Shown here piece after piece: positions 22,505 through 34,005 of a stretch of DNA of 64,000 bases. The DNA comes from Branchinecta lynchi (Eukaryota; Arthropoda; Branchiopoda; Anostraca; Branchinectidae), in contig JAKZAP010000018.1 of assembly GCA_023053575.1 (NCBI GenBank), positions 2,046,001-2,110,000 on the forward strand, read 5' to 3'. The position numbers and the translations under genes were made by a program. The notes beneath the pieces are model-generated. The model made no database searches, was not told the origin of the DNA, and saw nothing but the letters and a program-made list of their open reading frames with translations. The number at the start of each line of letters is the position of its first letter. The stretch's first letter is position 1.

Positions 22505-24005
22505 TACCTCGCCAGTTCTCTTGCATTATTTATGCAGCAGTGTATTACCCCGAGGGTGCCAAAAACAGGAAAGAGCTGATTTCCAACCTCCAAGGAGGTA
22601 TTGACCTCTGTCGGTCGAAACGAATAAACAGTGGTTAGCCCGTAGTTTGGGACTCAAACAAGTAGTACAAATTCCAACTCATGAGGCGGGAGCAATACTG
22701 GGTCTAATACTGACTAACGCCGATAACTATTATAGTGACCTCTTGTCACTCGGACCCCTTGCCCGATCTGATCACTTTATACTCCTCTGGAAAGCCATAA
22801 AATGGATGAAGAAACCCAAACCAGTCAAAGTTGATCTCAGACCAATTACCAAACAATCCATTTGCGATTACGGACTTTGGATCCGTAACTACGGGTTTCC
22901 AGAAGTGCTCACTCAAGACGACGTAAATAAGAAAACTGAGTTGCTTACCTCTCTCCTGTACTCAATATATGAAGAACTCTTCCCAATCAAAACGATAACA
23001 GTGAGTGAGTACGACAACCCATGGATAAATGCTGAAACCAAGGGACTCATCACCCGAAAGCTGGAGCAAATTCAATCTGCTGACATCGTGAATTCAAAAG
23101 TTATTCGTAACCGAATAGTCTCCACAATCCGTAAAGCGAGAAGGTTATTGCGCTGACCGTGTCGATCCCATTAAGTTCTCTAACAGCAAGAAATGGAATG
23201 GTTCAGTAAAAAACCTAACGGTAAACCACGTGACTTTAAGCTCAAGATACTTAAGTCGGAAGGTAAAACAGTCACTGCTGAAGAAGTTAACACTTTCTTC
23301 GGGAAGATCTGCAATACGTATGAATCAGTCACAGCTGAGGAACTTGAAGATGTTCTTCAGTCTTGTGGAGAAGACGATCCGATAGCACCGGTTAAAGAAC
23401 ATGAGGTCTGCACTGAATTGCTCAAACTGAAACCACATTTGTCCTCTTTCCACGGTGAGTTACCAGTCAAACTAATCCGCGAATCCGCCCCTTTTATAGC
23501 GAGGCCTCTGGCCAATATCATTAACTTGATCCTCACACAGTGTACCTTCCCCTCGCTTTGGAAACGGGCTTACATAAGAGTGATCCCAAAAACTAGGTCA
23601 CCAAAAATGTGTAACGACCTGAAGCAGATTTCCATTACTCCCTGTATGGCCAAACTCACTGAAGCCTTTATTGCAAGGCAACTCATGGATCAAATTAGTG
23701 ATAAGATTGACGTTTATCAGTATGGGTGTCTGCAAGGCTCGAACACAACGTTTTGCCTAGTGTGACTATTCAATAGTATTTTGACTTGGCCTGAAAAGGG
23801 ATCATCATTCGTTGATTTGGCACTTACAGACTTCCAAAGAGCTTTTGACCTGATTCAACACCTCGTTTCATTGTTAAACCTGAAACGCATGGGTGCCAAA
23901 GCACGCATCCTTAAGGCAATAGCCAGCTTTCTGTCGGAGCGTATGCAATGCGTGTTTGCCCTCAACTCTGACTGGATACCAATTACCTGTGGTTGGGTAC
24001 CAATT
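22505..24005 (+). pseudogene. CR1-like LINE-delta, 5' and middle part
   Basis: This begins right after the gamma tail. It holds the endonuclease end (IIYAAVYYPEGAKNRKEL; QIPTHEAGAILGLILTNADN; RSDHFILLWK), a linker open from 22647 to 23156, and RT fingers (23193-23765: SSFHGELPVKLIRE, WKRAYIRVIPKTRSP). The palm start is LTDFQRAFDLIQH near 23825. It ends near 24005, within the WIPITCG block that precedes the expected APQGT motif. A related fragment covering that point onwards lies inverted at 24422-25178. Frame breaks occur near 23160 and 23770. Confidence 0.8.
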
Positions 24006-24043
24006 ACCCATTGGGACATCTTGATGAAAAATTATCTCAAAAT

Positions 24044-24410
24044 AGGAGTATATAGTAGTACGAAAAATTAGCATGCAGTATCAACTGATGCTACCGTGTT
24101 ACTGCATGCTACTACATGCTTCTCAGCCAAGACTACCGTGTTACAGCATGCTACTACTTCAGCTTATCCGACGCTAAATGTAAATGTGTAAAAGCATCTA
24201 TACTACTACATAATACATACTACTTGTTTGAAGCATTTTCATAGAGTAGCACTGATAGTCTTTCATACTCTTGAGAAAGTCGCTGCGGAGTTGCACATAC
24301 GGTTCTTTGTTACTACATAGCACTATGTTTTTCGGAGCTATAGTAGTATGAGTGATATTCCGTGGCATTGCAAATAATTCAAAAAACTATATACACCTAC
24401 ATACTCCTTT
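24044..24410. mobile_element. Possible TIR element at the junction of two LINE fragments
   Basis: The left edge reads AGGAGTATATAGTAGTACG and the right edge, reverse-complemented, AGGAGTATGTAGGTGTATAT. Inside are repeats of CATGCTACTAC and CTACCGTGTTAC. It is AT-rich and non-coding. No target duplication is certain. Confidence 0.45.
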
Positions 24411-24421
24411 ATAAGGCTGTC

Positions 24422-25178
24422 TCAGTTTGAATCGATTTCACATGGAAGTAGTTTGAGTTGATCGTTCCAGAGTGGCTCAAGCCTTAATAGGAGGAGGGAA
24501 GCTTCGTAACCATAGTATTTCAGTCCTATCATAATGCGGCACGCTCTGATTTGCAGTGATTCAATCTCTTCGTTATGTTGTATGCTTATTTGCACAAAGG
24601 GTCCCCAAACTGGGCAGGCATACTCCAGAAGCGGTCGCACGTATGTCACATAAGGTAACTTCAAAGATTCTACACCGAATCCAAATCGCTTCATTGTCGT
24701 GATGGACTGGAGTGCAGGGAATGCTGCAGCATTCCCTTTCTTCACGAGGTTGCAAACATGGTCACTGAATTTGCAATCTTCGGTGAAAGTGACTCCCAAC
24801 AAAGTTTGAATCTTAACCATATTAAATATAGAATCACGCTCACTGAATTCATTTTCAGCGGGTTGAATCGAATCACTTTACACTTTTGCGGGTTTAGAGT
24901 TTTGTAAGGTCATAGTCACGATAAAAAGAAGGCACCAAGTCAGGTTCAAATTGTGGTAAAGTGACTCCTTGATTGACTAGAAATTTGAAGAAGAACGACA
25001 AATCGTCAACGAACTTAGCACGATCGGCGAAGTGAGCAAGGATAAAATTGACAACGGCTAAGAAAATCAGGCCTGCAAGTCTTGTACCTTGCGGTGCACC
25101 ACAGGTAATTGGTATCCAGTAAGAGTTCCTATCACCATCGTTGAGGGCAAACACGCATTGCATACGCAGGCTACACAT
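24422..25178 (-). pseudogene. CR1-like LINE-delta, RT palm to C-terminus, inverted
   Basis: On the minus strand: RMQCVFALN, YWIPITCGAPQGTRLAGLIF (25178-25080), RAKFVDDLSFFF with the FVDD catalytic box (about 25020), then after a gap LLGVTFTEDCKFSDHV, YVTYVRPLLEYACPVWGPF and RACRIMIGLKYYGYEASLL (24820-24422). It overlaps the plus-strand fragment by about 60 bp of sequence at MQCVFALN...WIPITCG, but in the opposite direction. It is either a rearranged single element or a second insertion. Confidence 0.85.
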
Positions 25179-25189
25179 TTTTCATCGGA

Positions 25190-26424
25190 AGGACAGATAT
25201 GACTAAAAAGTAATCTCTCCCATGGTCTTTTCTGCGCCGCATCTATAGAGGTTTTGTGGTAATAGCTGGTTTGAATCAGCTTTGTGAAGAAGAGGATCAC
25301 ATTTGGTGGGTTTCTAGCTTTACAGTTGTAGATAATTGGGATTTGTGACACAGGTATTAGGAATTTTTTTTTATAGATACTCTGAGGGTGAGAGCAGGGG
25401 CACAAATAAAATGGAAGGATAGTCAAACATGCCACTGCTATACTAGAGACTTCTTGTCATCCATAAGACACCAACAAGTGTCATAAAGTAGACTTCGGAC
25501 AATTCAACCCACTATCTACAGTCCATAAGTGTATCTTATCTCCGCCTATAGGAGTACGCTCTTATAAAGCTTTCCACTTGTTTTTACTTTACATGCTCTC
25601 GACCATTGTTTTCGACAAGCTCATTGTTCTGAAAACCGGCTGTGCAATTCTTGGCCAGTTTGCCATCCAGGGTTAGGGGCTGTAAGGAGAGTCCAAGAAA
25701 AGCTACACCCTTGTGTAATTTTCTGTAAGCAAAGCTAAGTTGGAAAGTAGTCAACTATCCCAGAACATTAGAAACATTATTTAGTGCGAGATGTTCTTTC
25801 AGACTTATAATAAGGGAATATGTTAGAAGCATGCAAATAGTGTGTTTTTAAATGTTTCTATCAGTGGTTAAAAATGCAACCCCTGTTACAAATGAAACTT
25901 CTACTATTCGGAAGTTCGCCATTTCCGGTTCGGCGCTTCTAAGTGGACTAGTTTCTGTAAATCCCCCTGTACCTCACCATCAGCAATTATGTCAGAAAGA
26001 GTAAAATAGATCCACAGTTTGATGAGTTGAAAATCTGCAACCTGAGTCCCAGGTAGGGTAATGGAGGTTTTTTATATGTCTCAGTAGCATAAACTGAAAG
26101 ATACCCACTAGCTAATGGATCCGACTGCTTAGTGTAAGTATACTAGCTGATTCCGAGACAATGTCGGATTGCTGGAAACTAGTCCACTTGGAGCGGTGAA
26201 CTTGAGTAAGGCGAGTTGCGAGTTGAAAAGTGAAGCATTCAAATAAAGTAATTCACAAAGATTTTATAAAGACAGAGATTTCAGAGGTCAGTATACTACG
26301 TAAGTTGCCACTGGAAGTGCGAAAACAGTGAAAAACAAGAGGGCTCCTTTAAATCACTCTCAGACCTTTTTAAACTGATGTTGCTTTATCCTGTCAATTT
26401 ACTGATAGTTACCTTTTTTTCCAG
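25190..26424. other. No gene recognised; contains a 15-bp inverted pair
   Basis: A minus frame of 122 codons (25435-25067) has no known signature. At 25941-25955 AAGTGGACTAGTTTC and at 26175-26189 its exact reverse complement enclose 219 bp, which may be a small TIR element; no target duplication was found. The last bases (about 26411-26424) are a pyrimidine tract ending in CCAG. Confidence 0.4.
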
Positions 26425-26754
26425 GGATGCAGACGCACTGCATTGTGGTTCAACTATCAGGACGAAAAGCAAGGAGCAAATCAACGATTCTTCACGTTAG
26501 GTCTAAACAACCCCGCTAAACTGGGAAGCTGGCGTGATATCCTTGAAGTTCGTGGCGAGGAAATAGTCTTCAGTAGTAACAGTCCTGGAATTGTTTTTGT
26601 ATCGTGCCTTGTTTACTTGTTAAACGGATCACGAATTAAAGTCGCAGTCTTATGTATCGCTGCTTTTCCAATGGTTTTACGTAGAATCGTAGGTATCACT
26701 TATTATCTAATAGTTTTTCCAATGACCGGCAAGATCTTTCTTTTGACATGATGG
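26425..26754 (+). CDS. Candidate host exon behind a strong splice acceptor
   Basis: A tract CCTTTTTTTCCAG ends at 26424 and an open frame of about 109 codons follows in phase 0 (GCRRTALWFNYQDEKQG, RFFTLGLNNPAKLGSWRDIL, VYLLNGSRIKV), with a stop at about 26754. The pattern SWxxIL...YLLNGSRI is vaguely like a doublecortin-type domain, but it is not good enough to name. No donor site could be chosen. It is not like any of the transposons here. Chance plus a fortuitous acceptor remains possible. Confidence 0.3.
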
Positions 26755-27699
26755 TATAAGTCGGTTCTGTTTCAACAGTCGGTAGTTCCCCTTTGTATTA
26801 TTTAAAACCATTGGTACCATCTCATCCTGTAGAGAAAAGAGCTTCACTTGCAATTGAAACTTACTCGCAATGAGCGAATAGCAAGGGCTCTGCTATTCCT
26901 CTTCCCATGAGAACGAAATGTTATTGTTCAAACGAGACACTGTGATACAGCGTTTCAAGGCATAACCCTTCAATAGCCATATCTCTTCTTGTAGGACGGG
27001 AGATCGAGAATGTTTAACGGTCTAGAGTGGCCCTCACGGAATCGACAATAACTTTATTTCATGGTTAAGCCAGTGGAGAATATCAGCCCATAAACCACGG
27101 CATGGAAAACTTCTTTGTTTCTACCCTGTTTTGTCTTCATTTCATAACAGTATTGGCCAAAAAGAAATGAACCAAAGGTGAACCGAAAAGTGTAGATGAT
27201 TCATCTTTAACTCATCATCAAAATGGTTATCCCAGATGTGAAAAGTGTGGCTTCGAAAACTAAAGGCTCTCAGTCTAATTCTCCTCGAGCAAGATCAGAA
27301 TATAATACAATACAATAGGAACTTCACTCACACTTTCACGGTTACAAAACCAAAATTGGAGAGTACTGTCATAAATATTTAAAAGCACGTACAAATGGTC
27401 AAAGGCTTTTTAAAATTTCAACAATCTTTGGTATAAAACTATTTTGGTAACTGCTGTGTTTGGCCGCCACTGGTTGGAATATTGGGACCTTCATACAGAC
27501 TGCTCATTTTTACCTTTCCCATACATTGTTGACTCATTGTAGATGGGGTGCGAAATAAGTTTTTTACCGATCTCGAGGCATAGGTTCAGTCTGCTTTTCT
27601 CCAATGTATCAATTGTGTACGTGCTCAGAAAAAGGGTAGGGTACTTTTGGGCCTTTATGGATAATATGGAGAGCGCGTTTTTGGATTCTTTCAGTACGT
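26755..27699. other. No gene seen
   Basis: About 950 bp of AT-rich unique-looking sequence, without long frames, tandem repeats or element ends that I can identify. It could be intron or intergenic. Confidence 0.4.
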
Positions 27700-27707
27700 G
27701 AGTTTTG

Positions 27708-28358
27708 AGGGATCGACTAAAAGCAGGAAAGGAAAGGAAAGAGAAAAGCAGGAAAGAATACTAAAAGCAGGAAGAGCAAACTAAAATGATGAAAGAATTA
27801 CCAGGAATCGAGGCTTCGAAAAACTGGCAAGCGTTTGTTCTGTTTAGTATCCCGTGAGGGGTCGGAAACTTACATTTGTAAAAGTTCACCTTTTCCTCCT
27901 TTTAGTACCCTGTCGATAGGCGACTAAGATCATGAGTCCAGCGACGGGTCGGAAACTAAGATATTCAAGTCCACCATTTCTTTCCTGGTTTTAGTAACTT
28001 GTCACGGATAGAACCTTACGGTACCAAAAACGAGGAAAGAAATTGGGAATTCTAAAAAAAATAAATGTCTATCCTAGAAAAAACAGGAAAGAAATGGTGG
28101 ACTTGAAATATCTTAGTTGCCGCCTCGCTGGACTGATGATCTTAGTTGCCTATCGACAGGGTACTAAAAGGAGGAAAAGGTGAACTTTTACAAATGTAAG
28201 TTTCCGACCCCTCACGGTATACTAAACAGAGGAAAGGCTTGCCAGTTTTTCGAATCCTGGATTCTTGGTAATTCTTTCCTCGTTTTAGTTGCCCTTCCTG
28301 GTTTTAGTATTCTTTCTTGCTTTTCTCTTTCCTTTCCTTTCCTGCTTTTGTCGATCCC
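27708..28358. mobile_element. 651-bp foldback element with 8-bp target duplication
   Basis: The element is a long imperfect palindrome. The left arm begins GGGATCGACTAAAAGCAGGA and the right arm is its complement ending GTCGATCCC. Both flanks carry GAGTTTTG (27700-27707 and 28359-28366). Inner blocks such as AAAAGTTCACCTTTTCCTCC also occur in both orientations. It belongs to the same family as the element at 58151-61451 (GGGGATAGACTAAAAGC). An 8-bp duplication is usual for hAT-type transposition. Confidence 0.9.
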
Positions 28359-28424
28359 GAGTTTTGATCTGCAGTTAGACCGAAATGCTACACTGCGCAT
28401 GCGTACTCCATTAATGGTCTTATG

Positions 28425-28820
28425 AAATTCTTAGGATGTGAAGACTTGGGACATTATGCTTTGATAAAAGCTTTAACATGTGCAGGCTTGAGTTTGCCTT
28501 ACGGAATATTTCTACTGTACTCTCATCCCAATCTAAAGTTTCAGTAATAACTACTCCAAGGAGTTTTAATTTTTTACATCCAAATTTTCAATGAGCTTCG
28601 GCTCAAGTTGCGGGGGCGATTTTAAAAGTGAAATAGGTAAAACAGCGCTTTTTCCTTGGTTAGCTTGCATATCAGATAAACACGCTTCATTTTGTATGTC
28701 TTCAAAGATTGCTGCTGCTGAACTTTTAATATGACGGTAGCATACTTCAGTAGTACTCAAATCGTCAACATACTTCCACCGATCCGGTAGATCCTGTGAA
28801 ATTCCATTCATCATAAACAA
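28425..28820 (-). pseudogene. CR1/L2-like LINE RT fragment, downstream half
   Basis: The minus strand reads LFMMNGISQDLPDRWKYVDD (catalytic YVDD), then a frame to about 28575. After a small frame change comes LKLLGVVITETLDWDESTVE down to about 28425. It is the continuation of the RT block at 30497-30680, with the 1.68 kb GC-rich element inserted between PLLF and LFMMNG. Confidence 0.8.
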
Positions 28821-30496
28821 AACAAGAGCTGAAAGCTCAAATGGCACTTGTAAAAACAGTGAGCATGTTTTTCAGATACGGTTTGGAATTTTCAAAGCTG
28901 GATCTCTCCCCCGATATTCATTTCATCAGAAAATGGGCTTGATCTAGTAAATCTGAAATGGTTATGTCACTCATTGGCAACTGTTTCTTCCTCCAACAAT
29001 GATCGGATCGGGGGAGGGACTATTTCTAAGCCAATCTGATAGAGTCCCTAAAATGCCTGCAAAGTTTCACGGTTCATAGCAAATCTGGAAGTACCCTAAC
29101 TCGTGATCATCGGAATTGTGGAAAACCCCCTCCATCTCCCCACCACTATGCCCCGATCCGGTCCTGTTTTGTCAAGAATGTATCTACGGCTTACGGTTGT
29201 TCTTCCCTCCATGTCCTATCCAGATCTCTCGACACTAAGCCTTCCCCCCTTCCAGCCCCCCCCCCCAAGTTATCTGATCCGTTCCAGGCTTGAAATTGAT
29301 GATCTGAGACACTTGTTCTTGAAACCTGACAAGTTCCATGCAGGTCTGATCACCAGTTCCAAGGTTATGCATGTCAATAGAATCCGGATTCCCGATCTTT
29401 CTACTACCCCATGCTCATCGGATCAGGAAAAGAAATTTTTTCATGCGGACCTGGGAGAGTACCTAATATGTCTGCCAAGTTTCATGGTTCTAGTACTTTT
29501 GGAAGTACCCTAACTCGTGATCACCGTAAATCCGGGAAAAAACCCTCCAACCCCCTCTACTGTCACGACCCAGTCTTCTTTTGTCAATAAAGCATGTAGG
29601 GTTAATGCTTGCTCTTCCCTTCAAGTTCCATCCCGATCCCTCGACCTTAAGCATTTCACGAGATTTTGCCCCCCCCCCCCCCAGTTTTTGGATTCGGGTC
29701 AGATTTGAAATTGAAAATCTGAGACACTTGTTCTTCACAATTGTTAAGTTTCATGCATGTCCGATTATCCCTTCCAGAGTTAGGCATGTTTCTAGTTTCC
29801 GGATTCCCTATCCCTCCACTCCCCCGCGATGGCTCGATTGCGGAAGTGATTATTTCCAAGTTAAGCTGGTTGGTTCCCTCAAATGCCTGACAAGTTTTAT
29901 TGTGCTAGCTTATGTGGAAGAGTTTCACGAGATTTCCGGTGCCCCTCTCCAGCCTCCCCCCCCCCTCAGTTATGGGATTTGGTCCGGATTTGGAATGCAA
30001 CATACGAAACACTTTTTCTTGACATATATCAAGGTTAATGCGTGTCCTATTACCCTTTCCAAAGTTATGCATGTTAGTACTTTCCGGATTTCCCATAACT
30101 CCACTCCCCCCACGATGGCCGGATCGGGGAAGTGATAATTTCCAAGCTGTTGTGGTCGGTTCCCTGATATGCCTGCTAAATTTCATTGTCCTAACTTATG
30201 TTCTAACTTATATATCTGAAGCACTTGTTCTGGACATATGTCAAGTTTCATGCATGTCCAGTTACCTGTTCTAAAGTTATGCATGTTACTGGTTTCCGGA
30301 AATCCCATCCCTTTACTCCCCCCACGATGACCGGAAAGAAGTGATTGTTCCCAAGTTATTCTGGTTGGGTCCCTTATATGCCTGTCAATTTTCAGTGCCC
30401 TAGCTTATGTGGAAGTGCCCACAGTAGCAAAACCTGGACAGACGGACAGAAATTACGATCGCTTTATGGCACTCGGGTATGCTCAAGTGCCATAAA
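28821..30496 (+). mobile_element. GC-rich modular element, copy 2 (both ends present)
   Basis: The left end is ACAAGAGCTGAAAGCTCAAA followed by TGGCACTTG. The right end is a GGACAGACGGACAGAAATTA tract, CGATCGC and a hairpin (30465-30494). Modules of about 415 bp repeat (ATGCCTGCAAAGTTTCA near 29051, and at 29468, 29883, 30168, 30378), each with a C-run and an ATGGTCGGATCGGGGAAGTG-like phrase. There are no long frames with a known domain. It splits a LINE RT at an A-run, so the flanking duplication (perhaps AAAA) is ambiguous. This is the most complete copy and the best reference for the family. Confidence 0.85.
30465..30494 (+). other. Terminal hairpin of the GC-rich element
   Basis: TATGGCACTCGGG and CTCAAGTGCCATA pair over 13 positions with one mismatch and one G-T wobble around a 4-base loop. 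Equivalent hairpins end copy 3 (46343-46368) and copy 4 (62325-62360), with different bases but pairing kept. The arm repeats the TATGGCACTTG of the element's left end. Confidence 0.75.
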
Positions 30497-30680
30497 AAGC
30501 AAAGGTCCTAAAAGAGTACCTTGTGGTCACTTGTGGTGCACCTAAAAAAAATGGGAACCAGGGCAGAAAAAACACTTTTGTATTTAGTAATTTGAAAGTA
30601 GTCCCATCTAGCGTCAAACTAGTCCAACATAATTTAAACTGAATTGTTGCAAAACTGGTCAAGTTTCGATTTGATACCAC
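30497..30680 (-). pseudogene. CR1/L2-like LINE RT fragment, upstream half
   Basis: Minus strand with a GAPQ block and, in the next frame, QGTLLGPLLF next to position 30497. This is RT motif 4, immediately before the YVDD part found at 28820. A small duplication of about 10 bp in the CCACAAG region breaks the frame. Upstream of about 30680 the LINE is lost. Confidence 0.7.
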
Positions 30681-31256
30681 TAACTGCAGTCTGCTATTTA
30701 TCCCTAAAGCTGCCCAAAGCCATCAAATTTCACGTCCCCAAAGTATTTTCGGAATCCTCCCGGCTACCGGAATCCTCACGGCTAAAGCGATTCCGATCTA
30801 GGATGCCGAAGCTTAAAGAACGTATTGGCACCTGGCAAGTTGCATGTGTCATCCTTCAAATCTAACTACCCTCTCCACCATATCGCCGTCATTTGACAGC
30901 CAGCTTTTTCCCGTTACTTAGCTGCCACCTGGCATTGAAAATAATACATATTCGACCTGATTTGCAAACTAAATGTCTTTACTGTTCGATTGAGATTTCG
31001 TTCATTTATTTAGGATACCCCCATCAAGCGTAGGCAGAACTTGAAAGAAAATATAGGAAAAGTACTGACGTTTCGTTTTCTGTTTCTGCATAATGACAGA
31101 TATTAGAAATACACACCTAGACTATCACTGGACGACAATCTCCAATAGGTGTGCCGAAGAATTCTTGAAACATTTACCATGGCGACTGATGCACCCAGGA
31201 CAGGCATGTCTAGTAAAGGTTGTTTTCAAATGCCAGAGTGTGGCTTCTATGAAGAC
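30681..31256. other. No gene seen
   Basis: Mixed sequence, with a short duplicated phrase GGAATCCTCCCGGCTA/GGAATCCTCACGGCTA near 30750 and nothing else recognisable. The last part directly flanks the poly(A) tail of the next LINE. Confidence 0.4.
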
Positions 31257-31278
31257 TTTTTTTTTTTTTTTTTTTTTT
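31257..31278 (-). repeat. Poly(A) tail of the minus-strand LINE (22 T on plus)
   Basis: A pure run of 22 T on the plus strand lies 85 bp beyond the ORF2 stop of the minus-strand LINE and marks its 3' end. The purity of the run suggests a fairly young insertion. Confidence 0.85.
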
Positions 31279-31362
31279 ACAAACCCACTATAAAAACACA
31301 AAGGAAGAAGTGGAGTATATAAGAAATAAGAAAAAGTAAGACAGTAGAATTCACGTAAAGCA

Positions 31363-34005
31363 CTACACACACAAAAGAGGCACAAGGCGCGACTTACGCA
31401 ATGCTGATTTACGCTTAGCACGGAGCTCAATATTATCTAAATGACGGAAAGGATCGCGGACATGTAAATTCTGAACTATTTTTGAATTACTATGCCTAGA
31501 AGGAAGATAAAGGAAATATTTACAAAACTTAAAGTAATTTTTTCTAAGACGCGACACATCTCTTCCTGTGAGGAGGAGGAGTACTCCCGACAAACAAGTA
31601 ACATGGGGCGCGACACAAGACGAGAAAATCTTCCCAAGATCTTTCTGGAAAAATCTACCCCGATTTGGTACAATCGAACCACAACTAGACCGGAAACTTT
31701 CCACTATTTGACAGCATAATGCCTCTCTTGTCTGGCGTAACGTACAAGCGAACCGTGCTCCCAGATACATAAATGAATCAACGCAAGAAATAGCGGAAGT
31801 ACCGACAGAAACAGAAACTGGGTAACTGCAATTAAACGCAAAAAATTCACACTTCGAACTATTAATTCGCAGACCAATACTAGAAAAACCGTGCAGGAGC
31901 CTATCAAGATTCGATTGAAGAGCTTCGCGTGTTCTACTAATCAGCAACACATCGTCAGCGTAAGCAAGATACGTTATTTCAACACCGTTAAGAAACGAGG
32001 TGGGCAAGAGGCCATCAAGAACACCAGCGATTGCCGACTTAAATATACTGGGCGATAGCACGCTCCCTTGGCGGACCCCACTTTTTATATGAATCGGAAC
32101 ACTCAGCCTCGAATCCCATTTAGCAAAAACAACAGAATTACGGTACCAATAAAGTAGCGCCGCACAAATACTTTTATTAATTCGCGCTTTAATCAAAGAA
32201 GCAACTGCTTGATAATGATTCACAGAATCGAAAGCCTTCGAAATATCAACTGTACAAAGGAACACTGATTCATTCTTAGATTGCGCGTCAACAAGGATCT
32301 TAGACAGGATTCGATGTGCATGTTGACAACCCAGGCCCTTCGAGAAACCGATTTGATTTGCACCACAATCTTCAACAGTGGTAATGGGCAATATTACATA
32401 CTCGAACACTTTGCTCACATTACAAGCAACTGTGATTGGCCTATAAGATTCACAAATATCTGCAGATTTACCTCTCTTTAGCACAGACGTTATATGGCCG
32501 ACTAGAAAACCATTTGGCACGATTCGATTACATAGAATCATTTGAAAAATCAACTGGAGATGAGAATGAAGTTCATTCAGTGCTCTAACAAGGTGTTCGG
32601 AGCAGAGACCTTCACTGTCGGGTGAGGGCGAGGGTTTCAACTTCAGTAAAGCTTGTTGGATGCTTGAAATTGTAACAGAAGGGATATGTGATTGCGTGAA
32701 TCGAGCGGGCAATAGTGAATGAACGCAAGCAGAAAATTTTGCACTGATTGAGGGATTCTTGTCAGAGAAAGTGGCCTTATAATATTCTTCCCATGCACTA
32801 AGTGAGAGATTGGAAGGTGGTTGGCCATACGTACTCTCGTCAGCTCTATGAACTTGGTGCCATGATTTCTGGGAACCAGAGAACTGCAAAATTCCTTTCA
32901 ACCGAAACTTACGGAGTTCTTTTTTATAGTTACGCTTTGTCCTGCACTTCAGGTCGAAAGTGGTACCACGATTTGGTCGTCCGCAGGCAATCCAGATGCG
33001 CAGCCAAAACTTGGCATGCTGCCTAGCCTTCACAAGGTCCGGGCAGAGAGACCAACTTGGTTTCTCTGAACCAACTCGGACCCTTTTGAGTGGAACTGCA
33101 GATGCTTCGGCTGTACGTAGAGAATGTAGGACTTGCCCATAATACAAATTAAGATCAAGCTTTGCTAGGGAATGGCTCACTCCGACTGTTAGGAGATGGT
33201 ATGGCACTTTAATAAGAGACAATAAAGTAATCACAGTTAGCGAAAATAGAGCGTTGTCGCACTTTGACCAATCCCTTTTGTTGTACCACTTGGACTTGCT
33301 CTTTGGTATATCAAGCGGAGGGGTGAACTTAAACGCAATCGGTAGGTGATCACTGGAGGTCTCAGACTCAAGGACAGTGATAGGGGCGACTATATTTGTA
33401 TTTTGCGAGCAAACAGCGTGATCTAAATCAGGTGTAGCGCCCGTATTGTGAGTGTACGTAAAGTCTTCGCTTTTGTTGCAGATCATATAAGCAGGAGGGA
33501 GGCAATTCAGGAAAATGTCGCTACGTGTTCCAGGGAGGCGTGGATTGCTGTTCAAATCACCGCAAACAATCCAGGGCTTATTTGCAGAACGCGTGGCCTG
33601 AAGGAGCTTTGAGATATCGTCACAAACTTTAGAGAATCGGGTCAAGGAAACAGCCGTGTGGTATTCAGTGGGCATATAGACGTTCACAAGAACCATTCCC
33701 TGAATTGATAAGGCTATAGTTCTATCCGTAGAAGAGATCAGTTTTGTCTTCAAAGCCCTTTTTGCAAATATAGCCAAACCACCGGAGGGGCGCCCTCTCG
33801 TCTTTTTAGCCGCAACAAGGAATACATCGTGGAGGGTGGATCTTCGAAGAAAATTTAGATTGTCCTTTGTCAAGTGGTGCTCCTGAATACAAATGACGTC
33901 ATATTCACTTAAGAATCAATCGATTACAGTGTCCTTATCTTTAGTGCCATTTATATTTAGCGAAAGAACAGATAACTGAGCGAAAGAGGGGGTTCAGCTC
34001 CTCAT
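31363..34005 (-). pseudogene. LINE-F ORF2 (endonuclease-RT) with two stops near the start
   Basis: The frame is uninterrupted from 33873 to 31363 (836 codons). It has GLAIFAKR, VLVNVYMPTEYH, CGDLNSNPRLPG, TPDLDHAV and SSDHLPIAF of the APE endonuclease, then RT with SYRPITVACNVSKVFEY, FLCTVDISKAFDSVNH, SGVRQGSVLSPSIF and the catalytic YADD (about 31951-31962). The endonuclease start continues upstream in the same frame (SVLSLNINGTKD, DVICIQEHHL) but with a TGA near 33920. The likely first ATG (34005-34003) overlaps the ORF1 stop and is followed by another TGA three codons on. The body is well kept. No RNase H domain is present. It is a jockey/CR1-like LINE; the clade is unsure. Confidence 0.9.

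Noticed and set aside
22505..25178. Twin-priming 5' inversion of a LINE
   Set aside because: In that process the inverted 5' part lies upstream of the 3' part; here the 3' ends face inward and the segments overlap by 60 bp.
30465..30494. Helitron end (hairpin near the 3' terminus)
   Set aside because: No CTRR end, no 5' TC, and the hairpin arm also occurs at the left end as an inverted motif, which Helitrons do not have.
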